Below, piece after piece: positions 7,109-10,369 of a DNA stretch of 10,369 nucleotides. Source of the DNA: CAZTWC01 sp964617105 [NCBI: uncultured Myxococcia bacterium] (lineage in GTDB: Bacteria; CAZTWC01); assembly GCA_964617105.1 (NCBI GenBank), contig CAZTWC010000034.1, forward strand, positions 10,398 to 20,766, given 5' to 3'. The notes under the pieces are model-generated. The model was given only the letters and a program-made list of their open reading frames with translations, was not told where the DNA came from and searched no databases. The stretch's first letter is position 1; each line of letters opens with the position of its first letter. Made by a program: the position numbers and the translations under genes.

Positions 7109-10100
7109 ATGCAGCAAGCTAAATTTATCCGATTTTTTCTAGTTAGCCTGACACTATTGATTGGACTATCTTTTTCTTATTGCGGAGTTGAATCAACATC
7201 TCCCATAAGTAGTGATCCTGGTGAGGATGGGGGTTCAACGATTGATGATAGTGGAACCGGAACTATTGTTGATGGGGTTGACAATATCTTGGATGGTGGT
7301 GATGCAGGGGTGGATAGCCAGGAAGATATGGATGCAGGGAACACTGACAACAGTGGACAAGGTGGAGTTGATGCTGGCATTGATGCAGGTGTAGATGTTG
7401 GAACCGGAGGATATCCTGATGCCGGCGGTGTGGAGGAAGAGGAATTGACCGGGGAGAAAATCGGTTCACCCTGCCAGCGTTTTAGCGACTGCCAGGATAG
7501 ATTTTGTTATTTTACCCCGGACAACCAGGGGATTTGTAGTAAAAATTGTGACCAGCAAAATGGCTGCCCAGTTGACTTTCGTTGTAAAGCCACCGAAGAT
7601 CCAGCCTCGGGTCAGTCGCTTAATCTGTGTCTTCCCCATGTGAGTAATCTCTGCCGGGTTTGTTCTACAGATAGTGACTGTGGTTTGGATGGTGATTTTT
7701 GTTTGCACCTGAAAGATGGCAACTATTGTGGACATGACTGCACTCTGGAGTTATGTCCCGAAGGATTTGTTTGTTTAGAAACTTCTAATGTTGATGGCAG
7801 CCGCCAGGGAAAGCAGTGTAAACCCAAAGTGGCGATTTGTGACTGCACGGAGGCCAACGTCGGAGAGCAGCGGGATTGTCAACTGATAAACCAGTTTGGT
7901 GTTTGTAAAGGTAAAGAGACCTGCCAGCCCCAAAAAGGGTGGCACAACTGCACTGCCTGGGAGCCAAAGCCAGAAGAGTGTGATGGACTGGACAATAACT
8001 GCAATGGCCAGATAGATGAGCAGTTAAATGATTCACCCTGTTTTAATAGAAATCAATATGGTTCTTGTCCCGGCACCCGCAATTGTTCGGGCGGCAGTTG
8101 GCAGCAGTGTTTTGCCCCTCAACCAGAGGCGGAAATTTGCAATGGCCTTGATGATGACTGTGATGGAGAGACTGATGAAGGTTTAAAGGGTAAAGCCTGC
8201 CAGGCCAGTAATTTGTTGGGTACCTGTCATGGTTGGGAGAAGTGTATGTTGCTGCCGGGAGGTATACGGGGTTGGGGAGGGTGTAGCGCCTTACTACCCA
8301 CGGAGGAGGAGTGTGACGGCCTGGATAACGATTGCAATGGCAAGATAGACGAAGGGTTTACCGAGCGGGGATGTACCATCCAGAACAGTTATGGCTCCTG
8401 TTCCGGACGGCAAAAGTGCGGGGTTCTGGCAGATGGCTCCAGGGGATGGACCCAATGTGATGCCAAAACTCCAGAGTTTGATGATTGTGATGGTGTGGAT
8501 AACAATTGCAATGAAAAGGTGGATGAGAATCAGATCCTGGTTTGTAGTCAAAGCAGTCTATTTGGTGAATGTAAAGGCCAGGAGGTTTGCACAGATTTAG
8601 GTAATGGTCAAAAGGGTTGGAGCCAATGCAATGCCGCCAAACCAGAGGCTGAGGTTTGTGATAATGTTGACAATGACTGTGACGGCGAAACTGATGAGCA
8701 GTTAGAGCGTTACTGTAAACAGACCAATAATATTGGTTATTGCACGGGCACTGAAACTTGTGTGGCTGGAATTTGGCAGGGTTGTTCTGCCAGAGAGCCC
8801 AAAGAGGAGGATTGCAACAATATCGATGATAACTGCAACGAAGAGATCGATGAGGGGCTCACTTTTCGCACCTGTCAGCGCACTAACCAATATGGCACCT
8901 GCACCAATGGAGAAGAGGCATGCAAAGAGGGCGCCTGGCAAGATTGTACCGCTCCCGAGCCTGCCAAAGAGGTGTGCGACAATAAAGACAATAACTGTGA
9001 TGGAAAAACCGATGAAGATTTGGCGCCGCTAGATGAAGTAGAGCATTGCGGTCAATGCTTTCATCAGTGTGAACGGCCTAATGCCCAGATGACCTGCGCC
9101 CAGGGAAAATGTTTGATTAGCATGTGCAATACTAACTATTACAACCTGGACCAGGATAGTCCCACCGAGATGGGTAACAATCAGGCCAATGGCTGCGAAT
9201 ATTTTTGCCAATACCAGGGTGAACAAGACCAACCAGACCCACCTGACGATCTGGTGAAGTCAATAGATGCAAATTGTGATGGAGTAGATGGGATATTGGA
9301 TAAAACCATATTTGTTGCCGGCACCGGTGGTCTGGATACCAATCCGGGAACTCTTCGGCAACCTATGCGCACCATAATGGGGGCTTTGGAAAAGGTAGCG
9401 GCTTCTCAGGGTAAATTTGTTAGGGTATATGTGGCTTCAGGCACTTATGACGAAATTATTAAACTCAAATCTGGCATCGATTTGTATGGCTCCTTTAGTG
9501 GTAATTTTCGTGATCGTCAAAAGGGAAGCACCGTAATTTTGGGTGACAAGGAAGATGTTGATAATCATAAAGTAGAAATTGCCATGATGGCTATGGATAT
9601 TTCCAAGCCCACTGTAGTAGATGGTTTCAAAATAACCACCAGAGATGCTACCGAAGATAGTGGTAATGCGGTGGCGGTTTTGATCCACAACAGCCCTGAA
9701 GATACCCTGATCTTGCAAAACAACTATATTGTCGCCGGGCGGGGTCAAAAAGGCAAATTGGGTCAGAATGGCACCAATGGCGCTAATGGTGGTGTTGGCG
9801 GCAACGGAGGCTATGGTGCTCCCGATGGAAATTTTAACAGCCTTGGTATTGCAACTTGTACTTCGGGAACTGAACCTGCTCAGGGCGCTGCCGGGCAGAG
9901 TTCTTGTACCCGGCCTGGCGGTAAAGGCGGGCAGCCGGGAGTGGATGAAAACCCTGGTCTAAATGGTGATGAAGGTGCAGGCGGCACTCTTGGTGGTGAA
10001 GGGGGAGTAAAACCTGAGTTCTTAGGTTGCCTAGTCATTTCTTGTTTTTGTTCTAAAGGAGGTAATGGGGCTATGGGGATGGCAGGTGAAAAGGGACTTG

Positions 10101-10369
10101 CCGGTGTAGATGGAAATGGGGGCGACGGGGCTGGAAAGATTACCGGACTTGTATGGACGGGAACTGATGGGACTGCAGGAAATGATGGCCAGGGCGGCAA
10201 TGGTGGCGGCGGCGGTGGCGGCGGCGGTGGTGACTGCAATGTGTGTTATTCCTGGGGTGGCGCTGGCGGCGGCGGCGGTGCTGGAGGTTGTCAAGGCAGC
10301 GCAGGAGAAGGAGGTAAGGCGGGCGGTGCCTCAATAGGTATTTTAGTTTTCAATTCCAAACCAAAAATT
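7109..10369 (+). CDS. Giant Cys-rich MopE-repeat/beta-helix surface protein, 3' truncated
   Basis: The frame is open for all 1087 codons to the last base, so the stop lies beyond the window. Layout by residue: signal peptide 1-24 with Cys25 (SYCG, not a canonical lipobox, so lipidation is probable rather than certain); Asp/Gly-rich stalk 26-120 with repeated DAG; Cys-rich domain 122-244; seven MopE-type motifs beginning at Cys291, 344, 402, 460, 517, 569 and 623, such as CDGLDNNCNGQIDE; a CGQC...GCEY domain about 647-705; a degenerate NCDGVDG near 722-727; then a beta-helix/DUF1565-like start at 731 (TIFVAGTGG, RQPMRTI, VYVASGTYDEI). A glycine-rich insertion spans about 879-1073, after which strand-like SIGILVFNS resumes. 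It is likely exported and anchored to the outer surface, perhaps binding metal or acting in adhesion. Such proteins are typical of Myxococcota-like bacteria. The function is unproven. Confidence 0.88.
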   Translation, partial: MQQAKFIRFFLVSLTLLIGLSFSYCGVESTSPISSDPGEDGGSTIDDSGTGTIVDGVDNILDGGDAGVDSQEDMDAGNTDNSGQGGVDAGIDAGVDVGTGGYPDAGGVEEEELTGEKIGSPCQRFSDCQDRFCYFTPDNQGICSKNCDQQNGCPVDFRCKATEDPASGQSLNLCLPHVSNLCRVCSTDSDCGLDGDFCLHLKDGNYCGHDCTLELCPEGFVCLETSNVDGSRQGKQCKPKVAICDCTEANVGEQRDCQLINQFGVCKGKETCQPQKGWHNCTAWEPKPEECDGLDNNCNGQIDEQLNDSPCFNRNQYGSCPGTRNCSGGSWQQCFAPQPEAEICNGLDDDCDGETDEGLKGKACQASNLLGTCHGWEKCMLLPGGIRGWGGCSALLPTEEECDGLDNDCNGKIDEGFTERGCTIQNSYGSCSGRQKCGVLADGSRGWTQCDAKTPEFDDCDGVDNNCNEKVDENQILVCSQSSLFGECKGQEVCTDLGNGQKGWSQCNAAKPEAEVCDNVDNDCDGETDEQLERYCKQTNNIGYCTGTETCVAGIWQGCSAREPKEEDCNNIDDNCNEEIDEGLTFRTCQRTNQYGTCTNGEEACKEGAWQDCTAPEPAKEVCDNKDNNCDGKTDEDLAPLDEVEHCGQCFHQCERPNAQMTCAQGKCLISMCNTNYYNLDQDSPTEMGNNQANGCEYFCQYQGEQDQPDPPDDLVKSIDANCDGVDGILDKTIFVAGTGGLDTNPGTLRQPMRTIMGALEKVAASQGKFVRVYVASGTYDEIIKLKSGIDLYGSFSGNFRDRQKGSTVILGDKEDVDNHKVEIAMMAMDISKPTVVDGFKITTRDATEDSGNAVAVLIHNSPEDTLILQNNYIVAGRGQKGKLGQNGTNGANGGVGGNGGYGAPDGNFNSLGIATCTSGTEPAQGAAGQSSCTRPGGKGGQPGVDENPGLNGDEGAGGTLGGEGGVKPEFLGCLVISCFCSKGGNGAMGMAGEKGLAGVDGNGGDGAGKITGLVWTGTDGTAGNDGQGGNGGGGGGGGGGDCNVCYSWGGAGGGGGAGGCQGSAGEGGKAGGASIGILVFNSKPKI
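7979..9013 (+). repeat. Seven tandem MopE-type C-x6-C protein repeats
   Basis: Motif starts are at 7979, 8138, 8312, 8486, 8657, 8813 and 8975. The period is 52-58 residues. Each full unit has the motif C[DN]xxD[ND][ND]C[ND][GE]xxDE, then a C...YGxC.G...C...GW..C.A..P stretch, giving about six cysteines, likely three disulfides. Copies 4 and 6 carry Glu where the others have Gly (CNEKVDEN, CNEEIDEG). The acidic loop is the putative metal-binding site of the MopE family (PF11617, named for the copper-binding Methylococcus MopE). The DNA of the copies has diverged, so this is an old array. Confidence 0.88.
9737..10330 (+). repeat. Glycine-rich low-complexity insertion in the beta-helix
   Basis: About 195 residues of GGxGGxNGG and G-x-x-G (collagen-like) text lie inside the large ORF, with a pure run of ten glycines encoded by GGC/GGT at 10202-10231. 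Several cysteines are interspersed (for example in DCNVCYSW and GGCQGS). The GGC-rich DNA is more GC-rich than the rest of the window and is slippage-prone. Long proline-rich frames on the opposite strand here are only complements of the glycine codons. Confidence 0.8.

Noticed and set aside
7212-9962. Many short forward and reverse frames across the large gene
   Set aside because: They overlap the continuous 7109-10369 frame, whose Cys-rich repeats and domain order are clearly real. The short frames have no recognisable domains.
9880-10239. Proline-rich minus-strand frame of 119 residues
   Set aside because: It is the complement of the glycine-rich codons (GGN read as NCC) of the large forward gene. 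It has no ribosome binding site or independent support.

Overview
All genes lie on the + strand. The window holds three transcription blocks and one inserted toxin-antitoxin pair. It appears to be a chromosomal segment of an anaerobic or facultatively anaerobic member of the old Deltaproteobacteria, or a moderate-GC relative of the Myxococcota. That placement is inference from three things: the Cys-rich/MopE-repeat/beta-helix surface protein, the DUF1318 lipoprotein, and the ferredoxin type. No rRNA or other phylogenetic marker is present.

Block 1 (1-5202) is a tightly packed cell-envelope operon of four genes, each stop codon overlapping the next start. They are: the C-terminal end of an AsmA/YdbH-like protein (cut by the window edge); a DUF1318 (YdbL-like) lipoprotein; a 1185-residue exported protein with an N-terminal TolB/PD40-type beta-propeller and a long helical, TPR-like remainder; and a small membrane-anchored cytochrome-c-like protein with one CXXCH. 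The first two recall the E. coli ydbH-ynbE-ydbL intermembrane lipid-bridge operon. The other two look like added periplasmic partners. A perfect 8-bp hairpin sits just upstream of the cytochrome ribosome binding site.

Block 2 (5270-5959) is a compact VapBC-type module: ribbon-helix-helix antitoxin plus PIN-domain toxin. It has its own strong promoter, whose -10 box lies inside a perfect inverted repeat, the likely autoregulatory operator.

Block 3 (5999-6989) is a single gene for a ferredoxin-like iron-sulfur protein of 282 residues, with its own near-consensus promoter and a possible hairpin at its stop codon.

Block 4 (7046 to the window end) is one very large open frame beginning at 7109. 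It stays open through the last base (at least 1087 codons) and is cut by the window edge. I read it codon by codon. It encodes an exported, probably lipid-anchored, Cys-rich surface protein: signal peptide, Asp/Gly-rich stalk, Cys-rich domain, seven MopE-type C-x6-C repeats, a CGxC/GCEY domain, then a right-handed beta-helix start interrupted by a glycine-rich stretch of about 195 residues. No intergenic gap exceeds 170 bases, and I saw no tRNA, rRNA, CRISPR or insertion sequence.
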